Shown here: positions 51,197 through 61,472 of the stretch, in pieces | How the letters are laid out: the number at the start of each line of letters is the position of its first letter | Position numbering within the stretch: the first letter of the stretch is position 1 | Assembly (NCBI GenBank): GCA_963576565.1 | Contig: OY755042.1 | Location: forward strand, 111,777,314 to 111,841,313 | Length of the DNA stretch: 64,000 nt | Origin: Aspidapion aeneum | Lineage: Eukaryota > Arthropoda > Insecta > Coleoptera > Brentidae | Reading direction: 5' to 3' | The notes under the pieces: model-generated | The model's database searches: none | Seen by the model: only the letters and a program-made list of their open reading frames with translations | What the model was told of the DNA's origin: nothing | Translations under genes and position numbers: made by a program

Positions 51197-51535
51197 ATTG
51201 ATTGATAACAAATTTTAAAATGTGGGGTAAATAAATTTATGTCTAGGATTGAATAATTCATTCTAAGTGCTGAACTTGACAAGTCGGCCGGTGCATCATC
51301 TCGTAAAGTACGACAAAATCCGCTGGCCGACCTACCTTAAACTTAAAAATAGTCGCGAATTTACAACGTGACAGTTTTTTTACATTTGTCACGCTAGACA
51401 AATTCGCTTCACTTTGTAATTCATTGAATTAAAATGTAAAAGAAATTGATACCAATTGTTTTTTATTTAAAACAAAAAACTGCCAAAGAGAGTGCTGTAA
51501 AACAACTGTCAGAACGGTTAAGAGCCTCTACACTG
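51197..51535. other. No recognised feature
   Basis: Sequence between the hairpin motif and the 3' end of the F3 LINE. Nothing was identified. Confidence 0.4.
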
Positions 51536-52711
51536 AAAAAAAAAATTTTTTAGTCGGTTCGGTTCGGTTTGGTTTGGTTCTCCACCTCCTTCGATCCACC
51601 TCCTTCGATCCTGACAATCATCCTCTGTCAGATTCTTCTGTTTCATTGATCTTTGGATTGACTGTTGCCATTCTAGTTTAGGACGCCCTCTTTTTCTGCG
51701 CCCTATTGGTTGCCATTCTAGGACCTGCTTTGGTAATCTTTCGTCGTTCATCCGTTGTACATGGCCGTACCATATCAGTTGTCTTTTAGTGATGTCGTCC
51801 GTTATGCTCCCTTCGATTCCCATTCTTTCTTTTATGATCTCATTTCTTATGTGATCTGTTCTAGATATTCTCATTGATCTTCTTATTGCATCCATTTCAA
51901 CACGTTCCATTTTCGTTTTGTATTTTTCTGTTACGCGACAAGTCTCTATTCCATACAACAGCGTGCTTTTCACCATTGTTTCATATATGTTAAATTTTAC
52001 ATTCTTTTTTATCTCTCTGCTCCATAAAATACTGTTAAGACATCCAATAACCTTTTTTGCTTTTACTATTCTTTTTTCCAGTTCTTTACAGTCTGTTCCT
52101 GTCTTATCAAATGTGACACCCAAGTATACATACTCATTGCATGGAGATATTACTTGTCCATTGTCTAGTTCTAACTCACTGGATTCGTTTCCAATACATA
52201 CGTACTGTGTCTTGTCCACGTTTACTGTTAATCCCCACTTTTGGTATTCTTCCATTAACTTTCTCATCATATACTCCATGTCCTCTTTATCATTAGCTAC
52301 AATTACTTGGTCGTCAGCAAACTGTAGTGTGTATATGGTAAATCGGTCGTTAAGTTGTATTCCCATGCCGTGCACTTTCCGTTTCCAGTTTTTTAGAGCT
52401 ACTGCGATATATATTTTAAAAAGGGTTGGAGAAATACAACATCCCTGTCTTAAGCCTTTTGTTACCAGGAATTTTTTTGAAAGTCGATTTCCAATTTTAA
52501 TTTTAGATTTTGACCCTTTGTATAGTTCTTTTATCGCTTTTATGTATGTATGATTGATATTAGTCTGCTCTAGCACTGTCCATAGTTTTTCTACTGGAAC
52601 GGTATCATATGCTTTTTGTAGGTCCACAAAGGTAACATGAGTCTCTATATTTCTGGCGCTCCTTTTCTCAATTACTTGTTTAAGACAAAAAACATTATCA
52701 CTACAAGATCT
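51518..52711 (-). pseudogene. F3 LINE reverse transcriptase, 3' part
   Basis: Open from the Jockey junction: [40 protein letters not shown] (motif A), TKGLRQGCCISPTLFKIYI (motif B), [19 protein letters not shown] (motif C, catalytic FADD intact), [20 protein letters not shown], and the [16 protein letters not shown] tail. About 390 codons without a stop. The last dozen residues run into the non-coding tail. It is separated from its 5' part by the Jockey insertion and so cannot work. Confidence 0.88.
52700..52711. repeat. Jockey target-site duplication, left
   Basis: ACTACAAGATCT, repeated exactly at 57122-57133. Both lie in F3 sequence that is continuous without the insert. Confidence 0.95.
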
Positions 52712-52745
52712 CAGTATTTGTTCGATCGCAGTTCAGTACGGTTAT
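52711..52745 (+). promoter_or_regulatory. Jockey internal promoter: Inr plus DPE
   Basis: TCAGTA spans the 5' junction and fits the insect initiator (TCA-start-G-T). With A at 52713 as +1, positions +28 to +32 read GGTTA, matching the downstream promoter element R-G-W-Y-V at the required distance. No TATA box is present. LINEs of this clade use such internal promoters so that the full 5' end is copied. This is a motif match, not proof of use. Confidence 0.6.
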
Positions 52746-52873
52746 ATTGCATCGTACCTGCATGATAGTGCTAACGAGGTCAAAGTCGGAGTTTGTTTTG
52801 TTTACAAAAAACATCGCGCGCGAGATACCTGTGTTGAGAATCTATATACAATGTGTATTATAAATAATATATC

Positions 52874-54263
52874 ATGTTTAAAAGCAAAAAAAGTGTACCA
52901 TCACCTGTGAAACTTGTTTTAAAAATTAGCGAAAAGCCCAAACAAAATCAAGAAAAAATGGATAATGCCGAATTATTTCAGGATAGCCATGCTAGAACAC
53001 AAAATGAAGAAGTTTTATATAGCGAATGGAAAAAATCCCAAAACGAAAAAAATTCACTTAGTGTACAAGTGGATTATCTCCGAAGTCAACTGGAAAGTAT
53101 GCAAAGAAAATTTGCAGATTTAGAGACAAAAGTCACTAAAAAAGAAGAGTCTGACATGGACTACATTACTGATGAGGACGATCTGGCAAGAGAAACTGAG
53201 TGGATCAGACAAAAAGGAAAAGGTTGGAAAAAACGTCGAATGGATACTTCACTCTCACCACCACAACAAAGCTCGGGCACTGGAGAGCCCTCCAATAAAA
53301 CACAAAATGAAGAACCCCCAACTAAGGTTAAAAAAGCTCCATTACCTCCACCGATTATGGTAAATGGCGTAAATAATTTTAATGATATTTATGAAAAGTT
53401 AAATATCATACAAGGAGTTAAAATAAAAGTTTTAAATAACGAAAATAAATGTACAAGACGCAGACAGCTATCGGCTGGTTACTAAAATACTGAATGAAAT
53501 AAAGCATCAATGGCACTCATACGAAAACAAACAAATAAGGCCAATTAGAGTAATAGCGAATAGGCTACACTTCTCATGTGACCCACAAAAAATTGTAGCT
53601 GATCTACAAAAAAAAGGTTTTAAGGCACTGGAGGCCAGCAACAAACTTAAATGGAGAACAAGACAACCTCTTAACATGTTTATGCTCACATTTAGCCACG
53701 ATGAAGATATCAACAAAATTTTTGAAATTTCCAGTATCCTTGGGATTGAAGTGGAAATAAAAGCACTAAAAACCTCAAAGTTAGTCCCTCAATGCAAAAG
53801 ATGCCAATCTTATGGACACACGCAAAAATATTGCGCTAAAGAACCACGTTGCGTAAAATGCACGGGGAAACATCTTACTGTAGAATGCCCCAAACCAAAA
53901 GAATCTGAGCCAAAATGCATCCACTGTGGAGGCAAGCATCCTGCTAACTACAGAGGATGCCTTGTTGCTAAGGAAATACAAAAATTGAAAAATAAACCTA
54001 AGAAACCGAATCTCATACCAAACGTGAGTACAAATAGACAAAACCAACAGACAAGAAACACAGTCACACAAAACTCTGTGACAAGGACATACAGCCAAGT
54101 AGCAGCAACAGCTACTATACCTGATATTAATATCAGTAGTCAAAATACTATGGAACAAACACTACAATTAATTTTGGAGAAATTGAACAAACTTGATGAG
54201 CGATTAACTAAACTAGAAAGTAGCAATAACGGAGCTACCAATATGCCTCAAAATGGTCAGTAA
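52874..54263 (+). pseudogene. Jockey ORF1, gag-like nucleic-acid-binding protein (one frameshift)
   Basis: ORF1 proteins of Jockey LINEs coat the element RNA and carry it to its target. Start ATG 52874 is the first after the 5' UTR. Residues 1-190: basic N-terminus, a coiled-coil-like stretch (KNSLSVQVDYLRSQLESMQ), then proline-rich PLPPPIMV. One extra base near 53441-53450 shifts the frame and gives a stop at 53485. The other frame continues with VQDADSYRLVTKILNEIKHQ and three zinc knuckles: CKRCQSYGHTQKYC, CVKCTGKHLTVEC and CIHCGGKHPANYRGC. It ends at 54263, overlapping ORF2. About 460 residues in all if unbroken. The shift disables this copy unless frameshifting occurs. Confidence 0.88.
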
Positions 54264-56913
54264 TCTTAGAATCCTAGCTTGGAATGCCAATGGTCTCTTG
54301 CAACATCAGCAAGACTTGCAAGTTATTCTAGACATAGAAAAAATTGACGTCTGTCTTGTGTCAGAAACGCATTTCACTAACCAGTCTCACATTAAATTTA
54401 AAGGTTATAAAGTGTATCATACAACTCACCCTAGCAATACTGCACATGGGGGAAGTGCTGTAATAATTAAAGAAAATATATCACACTATGAGGAGATGGG
54501 ATATAAAACCATAGAGATTCAAGCTACATTAGTAAGTGTAAAAACCAAAACATATACATTAGTCATAAGTGCTGTCTATATACCACCAAGGCACTTACTA
54601 AAGAAAAATCAATATCTTAATTTTCTCAGAAAATTAGGAAACCGTTTTATAATTGGAGGTGACTTTAATGCAAAAAATACCTGCTGGGGATCTAGACTGA
54701 CGAACTCTAAAGGAAAAGAACTTTTGCAAGCTATTAGTGAATATCAATGTGAGCCGATATCAACTGGTAAGCCCACATACTATCCAACAGATCCAGGAAA
54801 AATTCCAGATCTAATTGATTTTTTTATAGTAAAAAATATATCTTTAAGTTTTGTAGATATAGAAGAAAGTTTTGATTTACACTCAGATCATTCACCTATT
54901 ATTCTAACTCTTAGTAAAAACATAATAAAGAAAGAAGCAAATATCTCACTAGTTAATAAACTGACTGACTGGATTAGTTTTAAACAAAGTCTGTCAGAAA
55001 AAATAAACCTATCAGTACCATTGCAAACGCCAGAACAAATCGATAAAGAAGTTGATTATTTTGTTACAAATATTCAACAAGCAGCTTGGGAAAACAGTCC
55101 AAAACCAAAGAGAATTTTTAAGGGAAAAAACTATCCAAAGGAAATTAGAGACCTTATATTGGAAAAAAGGAAACTAAGAAGAAAGTGGCAACAAAGCCGT
55201 GATCCTCGGGACAAAACAAATCTCAACAACATGACGCAGCGCATTAGGCGAGAAATTCTAGTAATAAAAAATGAATCTATTAACCATTTTCTTAATGAGC
55301 TTACAGATGATAAAAATACCGACTATTCCCTTTGGAAAGCAACCAAAGATTTTAAAAGACCAATTATCCAAATTCCACCCATACGAAAATCTAACAACCA
55401 GTGGGCAAGGAGTAACGAAGAAAAAGCAGATATTTTTGCAAGTCATTTAGAAAAAACATTTCAGCCCCACGAAGCACCAGATGAACACTTTCATTTAAAT
55501 GAACCCCATCAAATCGAGGACCATATTAAGCTTACATCACCAAAAGAAATATTAACAGAAATCAAAAATATTAATTCGAAAAAAGCCCCATGGTATGATC
55601 TTATTAACGGGGTAGTCATAAAACAACTCCCCAGAAAAGCTATCGTAAAACTATGCAACCTAATTAATGCGTCTTTTAGGCTTAGGTACGTACCTAAACT
55701 GTGGAAAGTTGCAGAAGTTATCATGATTCCAAAACCGGGAAAACCACTCCATGACGTGTCATCTTACAGGCCAATATCTTTGCTGCCAATTATATCCAAG
55801 CTCTATGAAAAATTATTGCTTAAAAGAATAAAACCCATCATAGAAAGACAAGAAATTATTCCATCTCATCAATTTGGTTTTCGAGACAAGCATTCCACGA
55901 TAGATCAAGTACACAGAATTACTAATATAATAGAAAAAGCACTAGAAGAGGGAAAAGTTTGTTCTGCAGTTTTTCTAGATGTAGCACAAGCATTTGACAA
56001 AGTGTGGCATGAAGGCCTTAATTTTAAACTAAAAAGGTTTCTGCCAAAACAGTATTCGGATATTTTGGAATCATACATATCTGATAGACATTTTAGAGTA
56101 AAACAGGAAGACTCATACTCAAATTTAAGAGAAATTCAAGCAGGCGTGCCCCAGGGTAGCGTACTAGGCCCTTATCTATACTTATTATTCACTTGTGATA
56201 TCCCAAAGCCAGAAAATTGTCACTTAGCAACATTTGCCGATGATACTGGTTTATTGACGGTAGAAAAATCTATTGAAAAATGCATAGAGAAACTTCAGGA
56301 TGCAGTCACCCAAATTCACAGTTGGACCACAAAGTGGCGAATAAAATTAAATGAAACCAAATCAATTCATGTTGATTTTACAAACAAAAATATAAATCAC
56401 ATACAAATAACAATTAACAACATTCCAGTACCATATTCGAATCAGGCAAAATATCTAGGTATGACACTTGATACCAAATTGCGCTGGAAAGCACATGTTA
56501 AGAAAAAAAAAGAAGAACTTGAGATAAGGTATAGAAAAATGAACTGGCTAATTGGAAGGAAGTCCAATTTAACAATTCATAATAAGTTACTGCTTTATAG
56601 ACAAATACTGAAACCAGTATGGACATATGGTATTCAACTATGGGGTTGTGCTAAAGAGAGTAACATTCTAGTTGTACAGAGATTTCAAAATAAAGTATTA
56701 AGAAACATTGTGAATGCACCTTGGTACGTTCGAAATAGTGACCTTCATCGAGATCTAAAAATCGAAACTGTAGCAGAGACTATAAAAAAGTACGCAAAAA
56801 GCCATGAAGATAGACTCCATCGGCATGTGAATGTGGAAGCAATTCAGCTTCTAGACAATACTATGCTAGTTCGACGACTAAAAAGAGTGAAGCCGTTTGA
56901 GCTAGTAAACTAA
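54253..56913 (+). CDS. Jockey ORF2: APE endonuclease and reverse transcriptase, intact
   Basis: 886 residues, close to the usual ~900 for Jockey. Residues 1-220 are an APE-type endonuclease that nicks target DNA: LAWNANGLLQ, VSETHF, GGDFNAKNTCWGS and SDHSPI hold the metal and catalytic residues. From about 480 comes the RT: SYRPISLLPIISKLYEKLL, HQFGFRDKHSTIDQVHRI, AVFLDVAQAFDKVWH (motif A), AGVPQGSVLGPYLYLLF (motif B) and LATFADDTGLLTV (catalytic FADD). The thumb and C-terminus (QLWGCAKESNILVVQRFQNK) follow. The ATG overlaps the ORF1 end by 11 bases, suggesting re-initiation. A Trp at KKAPWYDLI replaces the usual Gly and may weaken the enzyme. No stop or shift. Confidence 0.95.
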   Translation: MVSNLRILAWNANGLLQHQQDLQVILDIEKIDVCLVSETHFTNQSHIKFKGYKVYHTTHPSNTAHGGSAVIIKENISHYEEMGYKTIEIQATLVSVKTKTYTLVISAVYIPPRHLLKKNQYLNFLRKLGNRFIIGGDFNAKNTCWGSRLTNSKGKELLQAISEYQCEPISTGKPTYYPTDPGKIPDLIDFFIVKNISLSFVDIEESFDLHSDHSPIILTLSKNIIKKEANISLVNKLTDWISFKQSLSEKINLSVPLQTPEQIDKEVDYFVTNIQQAAWENSPKPKRIFKGKNYPKEIRDLILEKRKLRRKWQQSRDPRDKTNLNNMTQRIRREILVIKNESINHFLNELTDDKNTDYSLWKATKDFKRPIIQIPPIRKSNNQWARSNEEKADIFASHLEKTFQPHEAPDEHFHLNEPHQIEDHIKLTSPKEILTEIKNINSKKAPWYDLINGVVIKQLPRKAIVKLCNLINASFRLRYVPKLWKVAEVIMIPKPGKPLHDVSSYRPISLLPIISKLYEKLLLKRIKPIIERQEIIPSHQFGFRDKHSTIDQVHRITNIIEKALEEGKVCSAVFLDVAQAFDKVWHEGLNFKLKRFLPKQYSDILESYISDRHFRVKQEDSYSNLREIQAGVPQGSVLGPYLYLLFTCDIPKPENCHLATFADDTGLLTVEKSIEKCIEKLQDAVTQIHSWTTKWRIKLNETKSIHVDFTNKNINHIQITINNIPVPYSNQAKYLGMTLDTKLRWKAHVKKKKEELEIRYRKMNWLIGRKSNLTIHNKLLLYRQILKPVWTYGIQLWGCAKESNILVVQRFQNKVLRNIVNAPWYVRNSDLHRDLKIETVAETIKKYAKSHEDRLHRHVNVEAIQLLDNTMLVRRLKRVKPFELVN

Positions 56914-57121
56914 GTGAATTACACATAAAACAAAATAATGCTATAAACACAACACAATTGTGAGTTACAGACTAAACAAAGCGGGGAGAACTGTTGAGTG
57001 AACCCTAAGTTTAAATCTGACTTTTCTAGTAAATTAAGTTAAAACAAAATTGCTAATTAGTCTTACTGACTAGATTGTAATAAAAAAAAAACACAGTGTG
57101 TTTGACAAATAAAAAAAAAAA

Positions 57122-57133
57122 ACTACAAGATCT
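57122..57133. repeat. Jockey target-site duplication, right
   Basis: ACTACAAGATCT, identical to 52700-52711, directly after the A-rich tail. Confidence 0.95.
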
Positions 57134-57724
57134 GCCTGCACGAAACCCACTTTGCTCTTCTTCTTCTTGTTCATGAAAATCCTTCTCTATTAGATCTCTA
57201 AGAATCCTACCGTACAATCTATTGAGAGTACTAGTTACTGAAATTCCTCTGTAATTGTTGCAATCCAGCTTGCACAGTAAACTAATCATTTAGCTTGTTT
57301 CCTTTTTTATGTATTGAGGCTATGAATGCAATTCTCCAATCATCAGGTACTGGATGTCCGTTTATGCATTGATTGATAATATATGTGAGATTTTCGATTA
57401 GTTTCTCTGATCCATATTTGAGCATTTCAGCATATATTCCTCCAGGTCCGCTAGCTTTTCCGGATTTAAGCTTTTTAATACTATTTTTTATCATTTCTTT
57501 TTCGATGATTACTTCTTCTCCGTGTACTTCTATGTCTCTTCTCCGAGAGGCTGCCAGATATTCGGGTCTCGTTTCCTGCAGCAGTCCCTTGTAGTGATCT
57601 GTCCATTGTTCTGGTTTGATGATCTGGATGTTTACTTTTTCTTTTGTTGGGTTTTTTACTGTAGAAATGAATTTCCATACTTCAGAACTCTGCCTACCTC
57701 CTACGTGTGTATTGATATCGTGGC
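57134..57724 (-). pseudogene. F3 LINE reverse transcriptase, 5' part with a 22-bp insertion
   Basis: From 57724 down: [73 protein letters not shown] and WRIAFIASIHKKGNKLND. An extra ~22 bp at about 57262-57285 then brings in a stop. The frame resumes as CNNYRGISVTSTLNRLYGRI, then RDLIEKDFHEQEEEEQSGFR, AGRSC, where Jockey interrupts it. These are the RT finger motifs. Confidence 0.85.
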
Positions 57725-58150
57725 ATTTGCGCTGAGCAGAGCAGAAAAAAAATGCTGGGTTGAAAATATATTTGTTTATCAACAATTGTTGATTTGGCTA
57801 CAAACTTATTGTTTTAACTTAGAAATTTATAGTTGCTTAAACTTATATTATGCTGATGTCTTTTACAAGATTTGGTATTAGTTCTAAACGTAAATTTTAT
57901 GTATTGCCAAATAGCTGGTTAAAAGAATTCTCGGAAATACAGTACAAGCTCGGTAACGTGAACACAAAAAAAACAACCTCTATCATATTACCGATAGTTT
58001 ACATTAGCCGAAGTCATAATTTGACACTTTTTTGGTGAAATTAGACCATATTTATTTGCTTAGAAGTTTAATATTCCATTAGGTAATTACATTATAATGT
58101 ATTAATCCAATTCCAGACTCCAGAAAAATACTCTGCCAATATATGGGCCC
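57725..58150. other. No recognised feature
   Basis: AT-rich sequence upstream of the F3 5' edge. No endonuclease frame of F3 is found here. Confidence 0.4.
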
Positions 58151-58223
58151 CTAAGCTCACACTAGGTACTATAGTTATAGTGTACGTGCGAGCTAATAAA
58201 ACTAAAACCTGAAACATATCTTA

Positions 58224-58560
58224 TTTAACTCCAGACTAAATTACCTTTTGTTTGATACCACACAAGCCATGTTTTGACTTAAACTCAAATTTTTGAAATC
58301 TACCCCCACCCTTAAAAAAACAAAAACTGAACTGTATTTTGTTTAACTCCGGGCTCAATTACCTTTCGTTTGATATCACACACGCCTTATTTTCACGTAA
58401 ACTCTAATTTTTGAAATCTACCCCCACCCTTTTTGAAAAAAAAAGAAACTAAAATGTATTTTGTTTAACTCCATACTCAATTACCTTTCGTTTGATATCA
58501 CACACACCATATTTTCACATAAACTCTAATTTTTGAAATCTTCCCCCACCCTTTTATTTG
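58224..58560. repeat. Tandem ~120-bp unit, three copies
   Basis: TTTAACTCC starts units at 58224, 58342 and 58464. Each has ATTACCTTTCGTTTGATATC-like and TTTTTGAAATCTACCCCCAC sequence. Confidence 0.88.
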
Positions 58561-58679
58561 GCTTCTGTTCGGTAGATTTTGTTTATTTTTAAATGGGATC
58601 ATCTCGACCCAAGACCCAGCCTAGGTACCAAATTTCATTAAAATCGGCCAAGCGGTTTTTGAGTTATGCGCGTTGGTCG

Positions 58680-58806
58680 TTACAGACAGACAGACATACA
58701 GACATACAGACATACAGACAGACAGACAGACAGCCAGACAGACAGACAGACAGACAGCAGACAGACAGACAGACAGACAGACAGACATACAGACAGACAG
58801 ACAGAC
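58680..58806. repeat. (CAGA)n / (CAGACATA) microsatellite
   Basis: Roughly 30 CAGA units with scattered CATA and one broken unit. The long Cys/Leu/Ser/Val and Thr/Asp/Arg/Gln frames across it are artefacts. Confidence 0.92.
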
Positions 58807-58980
58807 GGCGCGACAAAAAAGTTTCAAAATCATCTGAAACGCAAAGATATATAAAAAATTTTGAAATCGGAGTAACTTTTTTTTTTCTCGAAAAAATTAG
58901 GATCACCATAGCTCACACTACTATAGTTTAGTATATGTGTGAGCTAACACACTACTATAGTTTAGTATATGTGTGAGCTA

Positions 58981-59443
58981 AAAGAATATTACTCCCTGAA
59001 GTTTTCAATCAATACGACTATGCATGTTGTATACGCCACTGTATCAATGATAACTAATAAAATAGAATTTCTTCACGCGCATGATATTAATATCAGCTTT
59101 GCGAAGAAAAAAAAATCTAAATCTATAACATCTGAACAGCTAATCGATACGAACAGAACGTGATGTTGAAGTCGTTTAAAAATTTAATAAAAGGTTAAAG
59201 CAGTGCGCAAATCAATGACACCGGTTTCCTGCTGCTGCTGATCTGTTGCTGCAGAAATCCATCAGGCTACTGTGGTCATTTGACAACTCTAAAGGTCCTC
59301 CTCAACAAAGAAAAACTCATTTTTTAAACACCTAAAGCTTTTTAAACCTCTCAAGAGTATTTCTCGCAAATCGACTCATTTTGGAGAGTAGCCTTTGTTT
59401 ATAAACTAGTTATTTAGAAACATGACACAAAACAGAAATTTTC
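58981..59443. other. No recognised feature
   Basis: Short CTGCTGCTGCTGAT run at 59231. Otherwise nothing was identified. Confidence 0.4.
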
Positions 59444-60210
59444 CTACTTTTCTACACATCCCCTTTCTCTGTTAATACACTTTTCCCAACAGTTTGACAG
59501 TTTCTTAATCCCGTTTTCATAAAAGGAAGCTGGGCGGGTACCTAACCAATTGCGCACGAATGCCTCCACCTCTTCATTGTTTTGAAATTGCTCGCCTCCC
59601 AATGAATCTTTGAGTGGGCCAAACATATGAAAATCGCAAGGTGACAAATCTGGACTGTATGGAGAGTATTCCAGCAGAGTCCAGGGCATTTAATTGATTT
59701 TGGCCTCTGTTAAAACTGCCGTATTAGGTCTAGCGTTGTCATGCAGGAGCAACACGGCTTGGTTGTGTGTGCTCTCCTCTTTTGGCGATAATCAAGCTTT
59801 ACCTGGTCGAGTAAGTTGCGCGTTTATTGTTATTCGCTCGTGCAAAAAATCGACCAACAAAACTCCTCTCCAGTCCCAGAAAACGGTCCCTAAAACTTTG
59901 ACTGCAGAAATGATGGTAAGGGCGACGTGGTTGACTCACGTTGTCGACACGCTCACAGCCGTCGTTAATTTCTTTGCACCAAGTTTTTACAGGTACCCAC
60001 GAAAGCGTCTTATTTCCGAACTTTGCTCGCAATCTGCATCGAATTTCAGCAGGTTTAAGGTTTTCGCGTGTAAGAAATTTAATGATTATTCTTTGCGCAA
60101 CACTGCTGTGTACCTTCTTCTCGCTCATTGCCATTGCTCCTGGCCAAATGAGCATCGCGGCACTACCAGCCGCCTACATGCTGCTGAATATCCCTACTTC
60201 AAAATTATAA
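59444..60210 (-). pseudogene. Mariner transposase, internally deleted and frameshifted
   Basis: Minus strand. The N-terminal frame (60155-59930) reads MSEKKVHSSVAQRIIIKFL then ENLKPAEIRCRLRAKFGNK, the helix-turn-helix that binds the ends. The segment with the first catalytic Asp is deleted. In another frame VFWDWRGVLLVDFLHERITI follows, then after a stop VLLLHDNARPNTA (second Asp) and, after one more stop, LEYSPYSPDLSPCDFHMFG (third Asp), 34 residues apart as in mariners (D34D). It closes with FYENGIKKLSNCWEKCINRE. At least one deletion, one frameshift and two stops. Confidence 0.88.
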
Positions 60211-60334
60211 CGGCCACGTTCACCTTGAATGACTTTTTCGTTAGTAAATTTAAAAGGCTTGTTTATATTTGATCCACCCTCGTATTAATTTCGCCTTGTT
60301 GAAGTTTCCACTTCTGCCGTGTGGTCTTAAGCAC

Positions 60335-60830
60335 ACACAATTTTTTAATGTGTAGCCTAATTTACCGAATGCTGCCCAGGCCAATCTTACTCGTCTCTTG
60401 ATTTCAGCTATTTGGTTTTCTTTTTTACCCTTGTTTATTTTTACCTGATCTATTCAGTACAAAAGATCAATGGAAAGACAAATGTTACATGTAAATTTAT
60501 CAGTAAGAAAAAGGAATGAATGGGTAAGAAATAAAACAAAAGTAAGAGATGTCAGAGGAGAAGTAGCAAAATTAAAATGGAAATTTCATAAATACGATCG
60601 ATGGAACAAATGTATTGTATACTGCAGACCTTGGGAAAATAAAAGAAGTAGGGAAAGACCCCAAATGAGATAGTCGGACGATTTGATGGAACATGCGGGC
60701 ACTAGATGGATGAACACGGCGACAGGCAGGGAAAAGTGGAGATATCGGGGGAGGCCTATGTCCAAAGATGGATCCAAGAAGGATAATTGGATTAATAAAC
60801 AGAATAGATAGAAGGTGCCCTAAGGTTTGA
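60335..60830. pseudogene. F1 LINE fragments, inverted against each other
   Basis: 60335-60430 is minus-strand F1 connection sequence (complement of the SKIGLGSIR/KLGYTLKN-type part). 60455-60830 is plus-strand F1 C-terminus: [49 protein letters not shown] and, after a stop, HAGTRWMNTATGREKW, with a TAGA-like end at about 60805. The two pieces lie head to head, a rearranged copy. Confidence 0.78.
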
Positions 60831-61206
60831 TTCCCACATGTCGTTTCAATGAAGCGGACCTCTCAATAGCGCATATCAATTAGCATATTGCCTGCTGCTG
60901 TTAGCTAGCAGCTTCCTTGACACATCTCACCCAGCGACAAGTACTGCCTATTTTCTTTCTACCTACGACGCGACGGTACCGTTAGCTAGCAGGAGCTTGA
61001 AAGGCGGTAGGTCGTGTTAAAATCTAATTGAAAAATTCTTTAACGCGGGGACAAAATGACCAAGTCTTCAATTTGCCAAACGTGCATAAAAGTTTAATAC
61101 CTTTCAAGTCATTTTGGTATTTATTTTTGAGCTGCAAGGCTTAAAATGGTCCTAAAATTCTAGTTCGTCCGATTTTTTTCTAAAAATCTAACAACTGCCC
61201 TATAAT
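60831..61206. other. No recognised feature
   Basis: A mixed stretch with GTTAGCTAGCAG at 60900 and 60981. Nothing else was seen. Confidence 0.4.
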
Positions 61207-61377
61207 AGGGTATTTGTCAAATTTTAAAAAAGAGTTTAGAGTGATACATAGATCCCTAATTTGCTACGCAAAATTATTAAAATAGTATATTTTATCATAA
61301 CTACATTTAAATTCAAGTTTTCTAATTTCCGATTTGAATTTGCCGCTAAAACGCTATTTTCTAGCATGGCGTTGCAA

Positions 61378-61385
61378 TGACGTCA
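61378..61385. promoter_or_regulatory. CRE upstream of THAP exon, copy 2
   Basis: TGACGTCA, same setting as 46956-46963. Confidence 0.6.
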
Positions 61386-61472
61386 CAGCGCAGTAAACTC
61401 GCGGTCAGATACACGGCATTTAAGTGTTTATTTATTTTTGGTCTGTGTTTTTACTGTTTTTTAAGTAAAAAA

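Larger units (their letters stand above)
52712..57121 (+). mobile_element. Full-length Jockey-clade LINE
   Basis: 4410 bp between perfect 12-bp duplications. Order: 5' UTR with internal promoter (52712-52873), ORF1 gag-like (52874-54263, frameshifted), ORF2 endonuclease plus RT (54253-56913, intact), 3' UTR and A-rich tail (AATAAAAAAAAAA at the end). ORF1 and ORF2 overlap by 11 bases, as in Drosophila jockey. Completeness and the perfect duplication indicate a young insertion. Fragments of the same family lie at 3690-4430, 20943-21085 and 63545-64000. Confidence 0.95.
51540..57724 (-). mobile_element. F3 RTE-like LINE, long copy split by Jockey
   Basis: The minus-strand element runs from about 57724 to its 3' tail of AACCGAACC repeats near 51550-51580. 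The whole Jockey element 52712-57121 sits inside it, so F3 is older. Removing the insert and one target copy leaves about 1.76 kb of RT-bearing sequence. It is the longest F3 copy in the window. Its extreme 5' end (endonuclease) is lacking. Confidence 0.85.
58151..58980. mobile_element. Element with TAGCTCACACTA ends, tandem core and CAGA tract
   Basis: An AGCTCACACTA-type hairpin (58152-58195, with TGCGAGCTA on its other side) opens it. Two copies of the palindrome ACTACTATAGTTTAGTATA then TGTGTGAGCTA (58911-58980) close it. Between them are three ~120-bp tandem units and a (CAGA)n tract after GAGTTATGCGCGTTGG. The TTAAAATCGGC-AAGCGGTTTTTGAGTT phrase before CAGA is common in insect repeats. 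The class is unresolved. Confidence 0.6.

Noticed and set aside
51918..52553. 211-codon plus-strand frame
   Set aside because: Antisense shadow of the F3 reverse transcriptase.
53781..54158. 125-codon minus-strand frame with many Cys
   Set aside because: Antisense shadow of the Jockey zinc knuckles.
58593..58931. Frames rich in Thr-Asp-Arg-Gln or Cys-Leu-Ser-Val repeats
   Set aside because: Pure translation of the (CAGA)n microsatellite; no real protein.
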